The notes below the pieces were generated by a model. It saw only the letters and a program-made list of their open reading frames with translations. It had not been told where the DNA came from and searched no databases. From assembly GCF_963675165.1 (NCBI RefSeq), contig NC_087385.1, forward strand, positions 1,107,501 through 1,171,500: DNA of 64,000 nucleotides, written 5' to 3'. Position numbers and translations under genes: made by a program. Positions within the stretch are counted from its first letter, which is position 1, and each line of letters opens with the position of its first letter. Positions 12,128 through 23,635 of this stretch are shown one piece after another. The DNA comes from Halichondria panicea. Its lineage: Eukaryota > Porifera > Demospongiae > Suberitida > Halichondriidae.

Positions 12128-14015
12128 CAGTGCAACAACCAAAGAGAGTAGAACTTTTGATTTTTTACGCTTTTGTGAATATCCCCTTCTAAACTAAATG
12201 TGATTGGATCAATTTGAGTGCAGGTACTGAAAGTTCAACTATTGACGCTTCCATTGGACCACCACCTGTTACATCATCATTCCAAAATGGCTGCTAGAAT
12301 ATGTACATTGAAAATATGTTAGGCATGAAACTATCTTATATGTTTGAGTTAAGATCTGAAATTTGTTGTGCAAGTACTTCATTACCTTGTGCAACTTTTG
12401 AGCCTGCACTTCCGTTGGAGCTCAAAAGTTGCACAAGGTAATGAAGTACTTGCACAACAAATTTCAGATCTTAACTCAAACATATAAGAGATAGTTTCAT
12501 GCACATTTATTATTCTAGCAGCCATTTTGGAATGATGATTAGTAAAACCAGTAGGTTTTACATAGGGTTGGCAGTGGGTTTGCCCGTGTTTTAGCAATAT
12601 TTCAATTATTTTGACTCATGTTCAAACTGTTCTATCTCTGCAGGGAAAGGCCACATCAAGGAACTGGCTAAACATATAGTTTATTTAGCCTTTTCTCTCT
12701 TTGTATCTCTCATTTCATAATCCATGAACATTTTAATGAATGAATATTGTCATTTTAAAAATTGTACTATTTCGACGTTTCACCGCTCTTTGTCTGACTG
12801 ACTAAGTAAGTTTCTTGCCCAGCATTTGCTCCAAGTACAGCCATCTCCAGGACATTCTGCACAGGGTTTCCAAACGACTACAACCTGGATTACAAAGCGC
12901 TTCTTCAGATTTGCGATTGCTTCCACGAGGCAGATGACCTCTCAGTCTCTATTTCTCTTACCTAGACAATTCCGCCATCTTTAATGACTCAGCAATTGTG
13001 TTGTGGCCAAATAATAGATAGGCGTGGCTAAGAAATCATGCGCCCAGTGCTGTGCTTTTCCAGAGCCTGAGGTGTTGCTTTACTTCACACTGTTCAGCTC
13101 TAGCTCCCTTTCTCTGACAGGCATGCTATATGCACTGGCTAGATATCATGCTCTTAAAATGGCTGTCATTTAACACAAATTCAACATATCAAGCAATTAA
13201 TATTACTCATTACTATAATTATTAGTCCAGAGATATTCGAGAAGATATCTGATTAGTCCTGTCTTCTCTTCTTGAACTTCTGTACTGCCTCTTGACGTTC
13301 CACTTATGCATGTCATGATACGTAAATTTATACTTCTGTACTGAAAAAGAAAGGGAATCTGACTAGAAAAACATTTGCAATGTGAAAAATTGCTAGGATT
13401 GGCCAAGGGAACCACAAAAAAGCGTGGAAACAAGAAATCCGACAAGAGCATAACTCCAATCCGTTACAACGTCATAAACATGTACAATACATAGTATAGA
13501 CTGTGTTCCAGATCCATCTACCAGCTTCCATCCACCACATCATTCCATGCAGGTCACCAGTACGGTCCGTGCATGTTCTACGCATGGATGGACTGTGTGT
13601 ACCTGTGCTCAACACTGCATGTATTAGGAACATCAATTCATCACAAATCATCATGATTATAATTATGCCCGCACAATGGATGTATAATAAATATATATAG
13701 GGATTGGTCATCACCCCACCAGTAAAAATTGCGTGGTATATTGGCTGGGAAAAATGGAAAACTACAAGTACATGTGATTGACGTTGTAACGGATTGGAGT
13801 TATGCTCTCGTCTGATTTCTTGTTTCCACGCTTTTTTGTGGTTCCCTTGGCCAATCCTAGCAATTTTTCACATTGCAAATGTTTTTCTAGTCAGATGTCA
13901 TATGATGTAACAGGTGGTGGTCCAATGGAAGCCTGCACTCAAATTGATCCAATCACATTTAGTTTAACAAAAGCGTAAAAAATCAAAAGTTCTACTCTCT
14001 TTGGTTGTTGCACTG
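12128..14015. mobile_element. Foldback transposon 1, TA target site, with nested element
   Basis: Termini CAGTGCAACAACCAAAGAGA and its inverse, flanked by TA. The uninterrupted site (GATACATACTTCCACTG) is preserved in units A and C, so TA is the target duplication; the CAGT-type ends and TA target fit the Tc1/mariner superfamily. An internal palindrome has arms at about 12,283-12,400 and 12,420-12,540. The outer right arm continues only at about 13,905, because roughly 1.35 kb, itself containing an inverted repeat, is inserted there. No transposase is recognisable, so it is non-autonomous. Confidence 0.8.
13358..13895. mobile_element. Nested inverted-repeat element inside foldback transposon 1
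   Basis: Arms of about 115 bp begin TCTGACTAGAAAAACATTTG and end with the inverse, CTAGTCAGA, extending through GCTAGGATTGGCCAAGGGAA and AACTCCAATCCGTTACAACG. The central spacer of about 300 bp codes for nothing recognisable. Confidence 0.65.
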
Positions 14016-14064
14016 TACTTCCACTGTTTAAAAGAGAGCAATTAGATATATAACTTAGTGCTTA

Positions 14065-15291
14065 CAGTGCAACAACCAAAGAGAGTAGATTTTTTTTTTT
14101 GGTACACATTTTTTACATTTTGTGGCATATCTTCTAAAGTAAAAGTGATATGATCTATTTGAGTGCAGGTACTGAAAGTTCAACTATTGGCGCTTCCATT
14201 GGACCACCACCTGTTACATCACATGACATCATCAGTATAAAATGGCTGTCTGAAGATGTGTACTTCCGAAAATATGTTAGGAATAGAAGTAGCTTATTTG
14301 TTTGAGTTAAGATCTGAAATTTGTTGTGCATGTATCTGAGTATATTGCTCATCTTTTGAGCTTCAACGGAAGTCTGGGCTACTAGTAAGTTCTGAGATTT
14401 TGTTGTTTTTTGGTGGCAAATATGTTAGGAATACAACTTTCGATTTTATATTAGTTAAGGTCTGATTTTTGAGCAGCATGTACTACAATAGTGTACTTTT
14501 CATCTGTACTAACTTACAGGAGTTAGGCTAGCCTCTTCTTTGCTAGAGCGGCCCATCTTGTCAAAAACAGTGCTTTTTATGACTTTTGGGGCAATTTGGC
14601 TACATAGTAAGCTCAATTACCACGCCCCTGTGACACAGAATGACCAACACCAACTGTGTATTTGCAGGTAGACATCACATGACCTTTGGATGTAGCAAAT
14701 AACACAAGATGATTTGTGATGTCACAAATCAATGAATATCATTGCATACGTCAGCAAAAGTAGCAAAACGGAGCAAAATCACCATTTTTGACAAAAAGGG
14801 CCGCTCTAGCAAAGATAAGACTGGTCTAGCTCCTGTAAGTTAGTACAGATGAATTCTATGCTATTGTAGTACATGCTCCTCAAAAATCAGACCTTAACTA
14901 GCATAAAATCGAAAGTTGTATTCCTAACATATTTGCCACCAAAAAACAACAAAATTCAGTATTTCTCAGAACTTACTAGCAGCCCAGACTTCTGTTGAAG
15001 CTCAAAAGACGAGCAATATAGTCAGGTACATACACAATAAATTTCAGATCTTAACTCAAACAAATAAGCTACTTCTATTCCTAACATATTTTCGGAGGTA
15101 CACATCTTCAGACAGCCATTTCATAGTGATGATGTCATATGATGTAACAGGTGGTCCAATGGAAGCGCCAATAATTGAACTTTCAGTACCTGCACTCAAA
15201 TAGATCATATCACTTTTACTTCAGAAGATATGCCACAAAATGTGAAAAAAAAAAATAAAAAAAAAATCTACTCTCTTTGGTTGTTGCACTG
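14065..15291. mobile_element. Foldback transposon 2, TA target site
   Basis: Same termini as transposon 1 and flanked by TA; units A and C show the empty site TAGTGCTTAGCAGTAAC. The element is one long imperfect palindrome of 1,227 bp: segments such as GCGCTTCCATTGGACCACCA and TTGCTAGAGCGGCCC near the left recur inverted on the right. It is a full-length relative of transposon 1. No ORF of note. Confidence 0.82.
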
Positions 15292-15817
15292 TAGCAGTAA
15301 CATATTAAGCAGTACGAGAATCTCTTGTACGTACCGTATCACCCAATTTTGTCCCAAATTTAATAAAATCCACTTGCCACCATTCCCACCCAGGTAGCCA
15401 TTATCCATACCTGGCACGTAGTAGCAATGTGTCTAGTGATGTACTCGACAGTGACTGGGTCCTCCGCGTTGAGTCTATGGCTCTGACACTCTACCCTCGC
15501 CTTGTTCACTAGCACTCGAGCATCAGCAGTGATACCAGCAAAGGCCAACACCACATGGTCGTCAAGGACACAGATCTTACGCACTGTACGAGCATCTTGA
15601 AGCTTGGCAAGGGCTCTCTTCTCCACAGCCAGCACAACAGTATCCTCACCCCTCACTGCCAACTGGACAAATACACAGCTCTTGAAATAACAATTTGGTC
15701 AAAAATTATCACAGAAAACAAGACTTAAAATACTAAAATAGTTGAACAATCTGCCGTAACGATTGGACAAAGGAGTGCGCTATCATGCTTATACATATGA
15801 AAACATGTGTGTGTGTG

Positions 15818-16090
15818 TGTCAGCAGTGATACCAGCAAAGGCCAACACCACATGGTCGTCAAGGACACAGATCTTACGCACTGTACGAGCATCTTGAAGC
15901 TTGGCAAGGGCTCTCTTCTCCACAGCCAGCACAACAGTATCCTCACCCCTCACTGCCAACTGGACAAATACACAGCTCTTGAAATAACAATTTGGTCAAA
16001 AATTATCACAGAAAACAAGACTTAAAATACTAAAATAGTTGAACAATCCGCCGTAACGATTGGACAAAGGAGTGCGCTATCATGCTTATA
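15818..16090. repeat. Tandem duplication of part of PSMA7-B exon 2 and flank
   Basis: About 270 bp starting CAGCAGTGATACCAGCAAAG repeat 15,523-15,790 almost exactly, including most of exon 2, its acceptor and the upstream intron. The left join is at a short TG run (about 15,807-15,820), the second duplication break in this window that falls in a TG tract. Confidence 0.8.
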
Positions 16091-16147
16091 CATATGAAAA
16101 CATGTGTGTGTGTGTGTGTGTGTGTAGGTGCTTTATATACATGGTTA

Positions 16148-16288
<141 letters not shown>

Positions 16289-16881
16289 TTACAACTCAGC
16301 ACATGGCCTTAATGAGACCACGCCTAGCTTTTAACTATAAACTGGCAGAGGAGGCGCGAAGCACTTAACCTTTGCTCATTAGGTCTCTAATTGCCGTTGT
16401 GTTAATTGCATGCCAGTCTCATGAATTAGCCGCCCTTCCTAAGTGAGAGACCTAGGAAGGGCGGCTGATTTGTGAGACTATTACCAACAAGCTGAAAGAC
16501 ATCATGCAAGACAGCTTGGAGCAAAGACTTTGCCATCAATAGAATCATGTCAGGGAACACTCCAAAACAACCAGCTATAAGAAGCCATCATCTATGATTA
16601 AAAGAAGTTATATCCAGGACCATGCATGTACCACAGCAGAAGAGCCTGAGGCCTCCTTTTACAATGTATATACGTATAAAGTGGACCGTACATGCATGCT
16701 ACATGCAACAAAGGCCAGCTATTGAGAAGCCTGGCCAAAATCTCATCCGCCCTGTGTTCGACTGTGGGAGGGAGCAGCTCAATACTTGACTGAAAGTGGT
16801 CGCAAAGCAGCTAGGCTAAACGCACAAGTTAGTTTTATTCTCTGTTTTACGTTTTAATAATCCATTCTCATTCACACAGTT

Positions 16882-17259
16882 AATGTGCATGTGACGCTCA
16901 TTCAACTCCAAAATGATCTTGTTGTTGCCAAACCAGTTCAAGATACGACAAGAAATGAAGATTTTGATGAGCTCGAGCATTCTTCCTCATTAGTATTCAC
17001 ACCTGAGTTTGCCAATGTGGTCAATGCCGATGGATTGAGAATTAAAGACGACAAGGTGTTTGTTATTTGGAAGTGGCAGGTGCTACATCCACAAGACAAG
17101 ACGGTAATAATAGTGAGGGGAATTGCTGTTTGTTTTCGGCCAACGGAACCCCGGACTATTCAGACGCAGAGTCTGAAACAGTCACACACCATACCTTTCA
17201 AGGTGATCGGATGTATTAATATATCCAGAAGTACTCTGAAAAGCAAGTGTACTTACTGA
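16882..17259 (+). pseudogene. Exon-like ORF carried by the 2.2-kb transposon, function unknown
   Basis: An open frame of about 125 codons follows an acceptor-like TTCTCATTCACACAG and has no ATG at its start, as expected of an internal exon. The product has balanced composition (LVVAKPVQDTTRNEDFDELE near its start, VFVIWKWQVLHPQDKT in the middle) and reads like a beta-rich segment; I do not recognise the family. Stop at 17,257-17,259. It may be a captured host gene fragment or a remnant of the element's own gene. Confidence 0.4.
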
Positions 17260-17770
17260 CGAAGGTGTCCCTGTACCTATATATAGAAGTACATGTTGAA
17301 CCTGACAATTCTGTGACTCCAAATGCAATTGCGTTGTAGACGGTTCCTTTGGATACGTAGTGAAGGAAGCACTAGCTGGATGCTGTGTACGATGCCCTCA
17401 TAAGGAATGACATGACTGTTTAACATTCAAGTGGGTCAAATATGTCAGTGACTCACTGGTATATACCGTGTGGGCCCAGGTTTTTTTTGCTAACATAACA
17501 ACGAAAGGTGTATGGCCATCAAATTAATGTTGAAGTACACATTAAATACTGTTGTCGCCTAACCTAATTTTGCGTTGATCATTTCCAATGACTGCATTAA
17601 TTTAACACTCGCACGACTATAACAATCATGTTCTAATAGCATTGTTCATTGCTCATGTCATTTTTTGTTGTACATTTCTATTGAAATTCGACCAAGTGCA
17701 GCAATAACATGCATCATATAATTATACACGTATTAATAGCTGTTAGCCATGAATACAATGCTCATGATTA

Positions 17771-18044
17771 GGCCACTCCAAGTGATATTCTGGTTTCTGG
17801 TCCACCGCCCGCATCAGATTTTATTCTTGGATTTCTATCTCATTATTGGATTTCTATCTCATTATTTCTACTACGCATGCGCAGGATGGTCCATGCGGTA
17901 CAAAATAGTGTGATAATGATATTCATTTGAAAAATAATGAGTTCATAAGGTGAAATTGATAATGACATAATGAGAAAAGCCGCCCGCCCGCATGCAATTA
18001 GAAAAACTTCAGGACCAGAAACCAGAGTATCACTTGGAGTGGCC
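17771..18044. mobile_element. Harbinger-like MITE nested in the 2.2-kb transposon
   Basis: 274 bp. Left end GGCCACTCCAAGTGATATTC, right end its inverse; flanked by TTA on both sides, the target size of PIF/Harbinger elements. A relative sits at 42,248-43,147 in unit D, also flanked by TTA. Confidence 0.8.
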
Positions 18045-18860
18045 TTATCAATGTCCAATTTTTTAATAGTTGTGGTCAGTTATATTGCAGTAACTTGTGA
18101 GGGAGGATGATCAACTGGCACATTGTAGTATATATTCGCACGTACATCAAATGAAGGCATTTGATAAAACAGTAATAATTGATGGCAACGAGGGATCCAT
18201 TCATTTGGGAGAACTTTCCTCCAATTTTACTTGACGGTGCCGGTGTGAAGTGTAAAATGTGCCCACCATATCTCTGAAGAAGCATTCCACATCTCACATC
18301 TTCAGTTGTGGAAGCTCTTGAATGCTTGATATCTCCTCAGTGCAAGTGAGAGAGATCTTTATAGCAGTTCACTCCTGTGCCCAAGGTTAGGCTCTTGAAT
18401 CAGCCGCCCTTCTCAAGGTCTCTCCCCCCTCAGGTAGGAAGGGCGGCTAATTCCTGAGGCTGGCATGCAATTAACACAACGGCAATTAGAGACCTGATTA
18501 GCAAAGGTTAAGTGCTTCGCGCCTCCTCTGATAAACTGGTGTCACAAAAGGGGCGAGGCTGGGTGAGCTCTAAATATTTTGTTGTTCTCTAGCTCTAGCT
18601 CTGTTCTACTAGACTAGATCTATAGTTCTATGCTGTGCTGGTCTTTTCAAGCTATGTCCACCAAGCTACCCATTATGTAAGTAGAATTATCAATGTAGAT
18701 GTAGAATGAAACATAGGAATTAATTTATATAGCAATCCATATCATATCCATTCTGTCAGTGTGTGTGTATCTCTCATGCACACACTCTGTCTAGTGTATT
18801 AGTGTTGAGTAGATTCTCAGTACATAATGTGTACACTCTGTTTCCTCACTCTTGCAGGTA

Positions 18861-21800
18861 ATGGATGCTCCCATTGAACCATCACCTCGTTCCGGTACAT
18901 TCTCTACTGCAGCTGATGGACGCCATTACTATTGGAGGGGGAAGGGTCCAGGACGAGGGTCTAACATCATTGCTGTGTATGATCCAAGCACTGAGCTGTG
19001 GAGCCTCTTGCCCACCACTGGAACTCTACCCCCTGGAAAGTTTGGTGGTTGCTCTGTTTGTGTAGGTCGTTGCCTGTACACCTTCGGTGGTTCGGATGGG
19101 TCTTCTTACGTCAATGACATGAGCAAGCTTGATCTGGACACTCTCCAGTGGACCAAAATCAAAACCTCTGGTAGTCAGCCTATGAAAAAGGCTTACTGTG
19201 GACTTGTCTGTGTGAATGAGAGAACTCTGTGCTGCATTGGAGGATACGGTATTGAGGGCACCACACAACCAGGATCAACATTCACCAGACACACTGATGG
19301 ACGTGGATGGACAAATGAGTTTCACTTCTTCAATGTTGAAAATGGTAATGCTATCCCTCCTGATTTACTACTATCCCTTTGTTATTTTATTGACTCTAAC
19401 TTCTCCAGGTGTCTGGTCATCCCCTGAGCTCAGAGGAGAGAGACCTCCTCCCTGTAGTGGCTTCACCTTCACCATGGTGGACAAACACAGGGCAGTCCTC
19501 TTTGGAGGGCGCCAACCTGGCTGTGATTGTAGAGTCAATGATGTCTACCTATTTAATTTGAGGGACATGGTAAGTTAGTAAAATATGAAATATTCATACA
19601 CAACTTAATAATGTGTGTACACTGTGTGTAGGAGGTCACTAAGGTGAAGCCAGTACAGGAAGAGCCATGGCCAGTGGGGAGGTCACTCCATGCTGCCTGT
19701 TGTCTCAACTATGACCAGGACCACCCTCAACTACTGATGTATGGACGACTGGATAATGACGACAAGACACTGGGGGACATGTGGACACTGGATGCGGACA
19801 CTGGCAAGTGGACAGAGGTGAGGATGGTGGTTTAGACCTACAATACAGCAGTGATACCACAACTGTTTCAGCCTGAGACTAAGTTTTAACGTCGTAAACA
19901 TGTCTCTGACTTAATGCGTGGGTGTATGCTACACATGTACTTTGTACCACCTATAATGCATATCAGCAGTCATTGTCTTCCTTACATTTTGTACCTCCAG
20001 GTGACACCTCCTGAGTCAATGACACCACGTTACCTCCACTCCATCACTGCCACCAGTCTGGGACCAGGACTCACTGAGGTCCTCGTGTTTGGAGGCCGTC
20101 GGGAGTGGAGTGGAGATAACATTGCAGAGACCACCATACTGAGATTTGGTGAGCAGCTACAGCTAGCAGAGGCGTAGGAAGCAATTTTGCATTGGTCAGG
20201 CAATTAATATTATTGCGCAAACATTACTATGAACTTTGAACTCAATCATAGATTGCGATGTCATCAGATTCTAAATAGTGCCAGTTTTTGTAGTAGTCTA
20301 GCTAAGCAGCGCAGAATCATAGAATCTAGCTAGACAAGAGACTACTTGTAGACTACATCTATAAAGACAAGCTAGAAATATTGGTCAGGCATTTGCCTGG
20401 GCTGCCCCCCTGCTCCTACACCACTGGCTAGTTATTCTGGCAACTATTGTTCAGGGTTTCATATAGGATTTTTAGTTGCGAGGGCGAACATTTGAGATGC
20501 AATTTGTGTTTCAAACCATACTTCTTTTAATAGAGATTGTAGAGAGAAAATCATACATATGACATCATTAATTTTTCACATTTCTGGAGGTGGGATATCC
20601 AATCTGCACCTTAATTAATGGGAAATCCCAGGCCGCCCCCTCATCTCTATGAAACCCTGTTGTTTGTTAGACACTAGTTGAATACACATGGGAAAGTGCC
20701 TCAGAGGAGGTATACTATGGGACTTAGTATATCTGCATCTTACTTAGTATATATCTTGTTGTCAAGTAATTGTAATTAGTCAAACCTCGGGGGCAAAGTT
20801 GGGCATGTGCACTATTTACTAGTATCTAAATGAGTGTGTGTCCATGTGTCAGGCAATCTTGTAGTACACTTGCTACACTTGGGATACTGAAGCAGTGCCT
20901 TTGGAAATCTAAATCCTCAATCCTATAAACACCTCAAACAGAGTTTATAATTATAGACAACGTCAAGTACACATTACATTAGTCAATCATTTTTGTATGC
21001 ATAATTGTACTACATTTTTTCTTTTTCTTTCCTACAGAGTTGACTGGACCCTCAGTGTCTGTTGCTGGACCCTCGGCTGGGAAGTGGGCTCTCGTGGATG
21101 TGGCCCACAACGACACTAGAGGCTCCGCCCAGCGACTGAGTGAGAAGAGGATCAGACAAGCAACTGCTCGTGCCTCATCAGTCAGTGAGACCAGCGACCA
21201 CTCCTCTCAAGACCGGATTAGAGTTCTGGAACAACAGTTACGAGCAGCAGAGCAGAGAGAGCACGATACACAACGTCGCCACCAACTACAGTTGGAAGAA
21301 AAGGATCGAGAATTGGCCACTAAAGATCTTGAATTGGCTACACAAGCTGGAGAATTGGTAACGAAAGATCTTGAATTGACCGAAGCCAACCGTCGCCATG
21401 AAGATGCCGAGGAAAGAGCGCAACTGGCAGAGCAAAGAGAGCAAGCGACTCAAAATCGCTCTGAACAATTGTTGCAAGAAAAGGATCGGGTATTGGTGAT
21501 AAAAGAACGAGAATCATATGATGCCAACCATCGCCGTGCAGATGCTGAGAGGAGAGTCCAGGAGCTGATTGCTGAAATCGAACGACTTCAAGAAAGCCTC
21601 CAAGAGCTTACTGCTGAAAATGGGAGGTTAAACAGGAGAGCCCAGCTGGCAGAGGAGCGAGCAGAGGGTCTGGAGACTCAGTGGGTGGTCCATCGCGAGG
21701 ATATCACAATGACAGAGAGACAGCTCGGTGGAGGAGGATGGGGGGTCGTCAAAGTGGCCAAGTTCCGAGGAATCGAGGTGGCAGCCAAGACACTGTACGA

Positions 21801-22425
21801 GCAGCTCACTTCCGTGTATTATCGACGCATGTTTATTCGTGAGATGAACATGGCGGCTCGTCTGCGACACCCACACCTGGTCCAGTTCATAGGAGCCACG
21901 CTGGAGGGGGAGATGATCATCCTGACAGAGCTCATGGCCACCAGTCTGAGGAGGGTGCTGGAGGGAGGTCGTATCTCACGTGAACACATCCTCTCCATCT
22001 CTGTGCAGGTCTGTCAAGCCCTCAACTATCTCCACCTCATGCAGCCAGACCCAGTGATCCATCGTGACATCAGCAGTGCAAACGTCCTCCTCAACCCTCT
22101 ACCCAATGGCCGCTGGAGTACAAAGGTCACAGACTACGGCTCAGTGAACACCCTGCGGATGTTAAACACTGTCAATCCAGGGAGTCCTGTATACGCTGCC
22201 CCTGAGGCCGATAACCCGTCGCTCCAGTCAACCAAGATGGACATGTTCAGTCTGGGGGTGCTCCTGATCGAGATGTGTTCTGGCCAGTTTCCGAGCCAGG
22301 AAGAACGCGAGAGCTTATTCCTCACCATCCAAGACCGTCAGTTCTCTGACATCATCAGTCGCTGTATCGATAGAGAGAGAGACAATCGACCAACCGCTCG
22401 ACAACTGTTGAATGAACTACAGTAG
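18861..22425 (+). CDS. Kelch propeller-coiled coil-protein kinase, copy B (788 aa)
   Basis: Coding exons 18,861-19,344, 19,409-19,569, 19,632-19,817, 20,001-20,148 and 21,038-22,425 join in frame to 2,367 nt. Same architecture as copy A but with the longest coiled coil, about 85 residues more, built from repeats such as EEKDREL, ATKDLEL and AEERAQLAEQRE. All kinase motifs are present (glycine loop GGGGWG, Lys in VAAKTL, HRDISSAN, DYG, AAPE). Ligand-face residues differ from the other copies: PRSGTF, KFGGCS, GGSDGSS, KKAYCG, RSLHAA, YGRLDN, RYLHSI, FGGRREWSGD. Blade 5 has GR instead of the GG doublet. Intron 5 carries a 260-bp MITE. The promoter is split from the PSMA7 side by a 2.2-kb transposon. 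Confidence 0.9.
20167..20426. mobile_element. MITE in kelch-kinase B intron 5
   Basis: Starts CAGAGGCGTAGGAAGC and ends GCTCCTACACCACTG (imperfect inverse), flanked by GCTAG. Unit C has the empty site ACAGCTAGTTATTCTGG. 260 bp, hAT-like ends, no coding content. Recent, because only unit B has it. Confidence 0.75.
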
Positions 22426-22672
22426 AACTGCACTAGATAGATAGTTTTGTTCATCTACTAAATTGGAGTTTTTTTTTTACGTTGTTGTATTATAATTATC
22501 TCAAATTATGTGTTTTTGTCATTGTTTTAGCCAAGGCATAAATTGATATTGATTGAGAAGAGACAATACTGGATAAAGGAGGGGGTGGGGATGGTGGGTG
22601 AGATATAATTATTGCTGATTCAGCTTTCCCATTGAACCCTGACCTGTCACAATAATAGCATCTGGCTGGGAT

Positions 22673-23635
22673 ATGATGGAGTCCATTGAAAGAAGCTCTC
22701 ATAAAGTTGTTGTGGAGCAAGCTAAGAGACTATTGTGTGACCTGTTAGCTGACCCCTTCCTCAGTGACATCTCCCCCACGGCCACTCATGATGAGGTGGC
22801 CTCACAGCTCGCCCTGGAGCAAGGAAGGGCCATCACTGTGCATGTGAGGCGGTTTGATGATCAAGTACTTTGTAAGCGTATGAATGTGTGTATATAGTCC
22901 ATGTAAGATGTAACCAACCATGAATTATCCAAGTGAGTCAGTGCATGCTTTGCAATGTGCATTTGCGTGTATGTCTTTTTTAGATTATATTTGCGATAAT
23001 TATAAGACCAACCAGACAACGCACAACTAGCTGTGTGTTAATGAATGTGATGTTATATTCCAGCTGTGATAGTGCTCCAAGGTGCAACGGTGGGTGACCT
23101 CATACGTACTGTACAGAGGTCGGTGATGAAGCAGCTGTCACTGGCCGGCAGGACCACACCCATTAGTTGGTATGCATGGCTGGAGCTTATTCTGTAGAAT
23201 CCCCTTATTGAGTGGACACATTTTGGGGAACATAGTTTTTCCTTTAATTGTTGAGTGGTTGTTTTGTATTCAGACTGTTGATTTGGCCTGGGCTCTATGT
23301 AATTATCGTAACTATAGCCTTTCTTTATGTTTCAGAGATGGCTACTGTGATCTATATTATCATACTCTTTTACAGGAGGTCTGTGTGGAGGAGGTATGCA
23401 TTGTCCACTGGGCAGACATTGCTTAGCAACAGAAAGGCTAAATTAGTCAGGTAAATTTCTTATTCCTAATAGATGTGCCTGGCTGCATGAATCTGCTACC
23501 TTACTAGTACTAACATTATTATAACCAATTGTTTAATTAATTGTCTTCCTTCTATTCAGCCTGGGGATTGGTAATCGTTCAGAAGTGCAATTTGTCAAGA
23601 AACTGAGACTAAAGAATGACCAACACAGACACTAA
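22673..23635 (+). CDS. SNRNP25: U11/U12 snRNP 25 kDa protein, copy B (151 aa)
   Basis: Exons 22,673-22,871, 23,064-23,169, 23,376-23,450 and 23,560-23,635 join in frame to 456 nt. Protein nearly identical to copy A, with two adjacent in-frame ATGs at the start (MMESIERSS), AGRTT in place of ADRTT and KNDQHRH at the end. Splice sites are conserved. Intron and UTR sequences are closest to copy D, whereas A resembles C. Convergent with BLTP1 copy B, 170 bp between stop codons. Confidence 0.92.

Larger units (their letters stand above)
16346..18530. mobile_element. 2.2-kb TIR transposon in the PSMA7/kelch promoter (unit B)
   Basis: Terminal inverted repeats of about 70 bp (CAGAGGAGGCGCGAAGCACT and inverse, two mismatches seen), flanked by direct repeats of ATAAACTGG (16,337-16,345 and 18,531-18,539). 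Units A, C and D show the uninterrupted promoter. Long TIRs with a 9-bp target duplication favour a Mutator-like element; a hAT-like element with 8 bp is an alternative. Subterminal hairpins (AGCCGCCCTTCC/GAAGGGCGGCT) lie inside each end. No transposase is recognised. It holds an exon-like ORF at 16,882-17,259 and a nested Harbinger-like MITE. The insertion separates the divergent promoter halves by more than 2 kb. Confidence 0.8.

Noticed and set aside
12382-15000. Several 60-80 codon ORFs in the PSMA7-B intron
   Set aside because: They fall in transposon palindromes, and mirrored frames occur on both strands.
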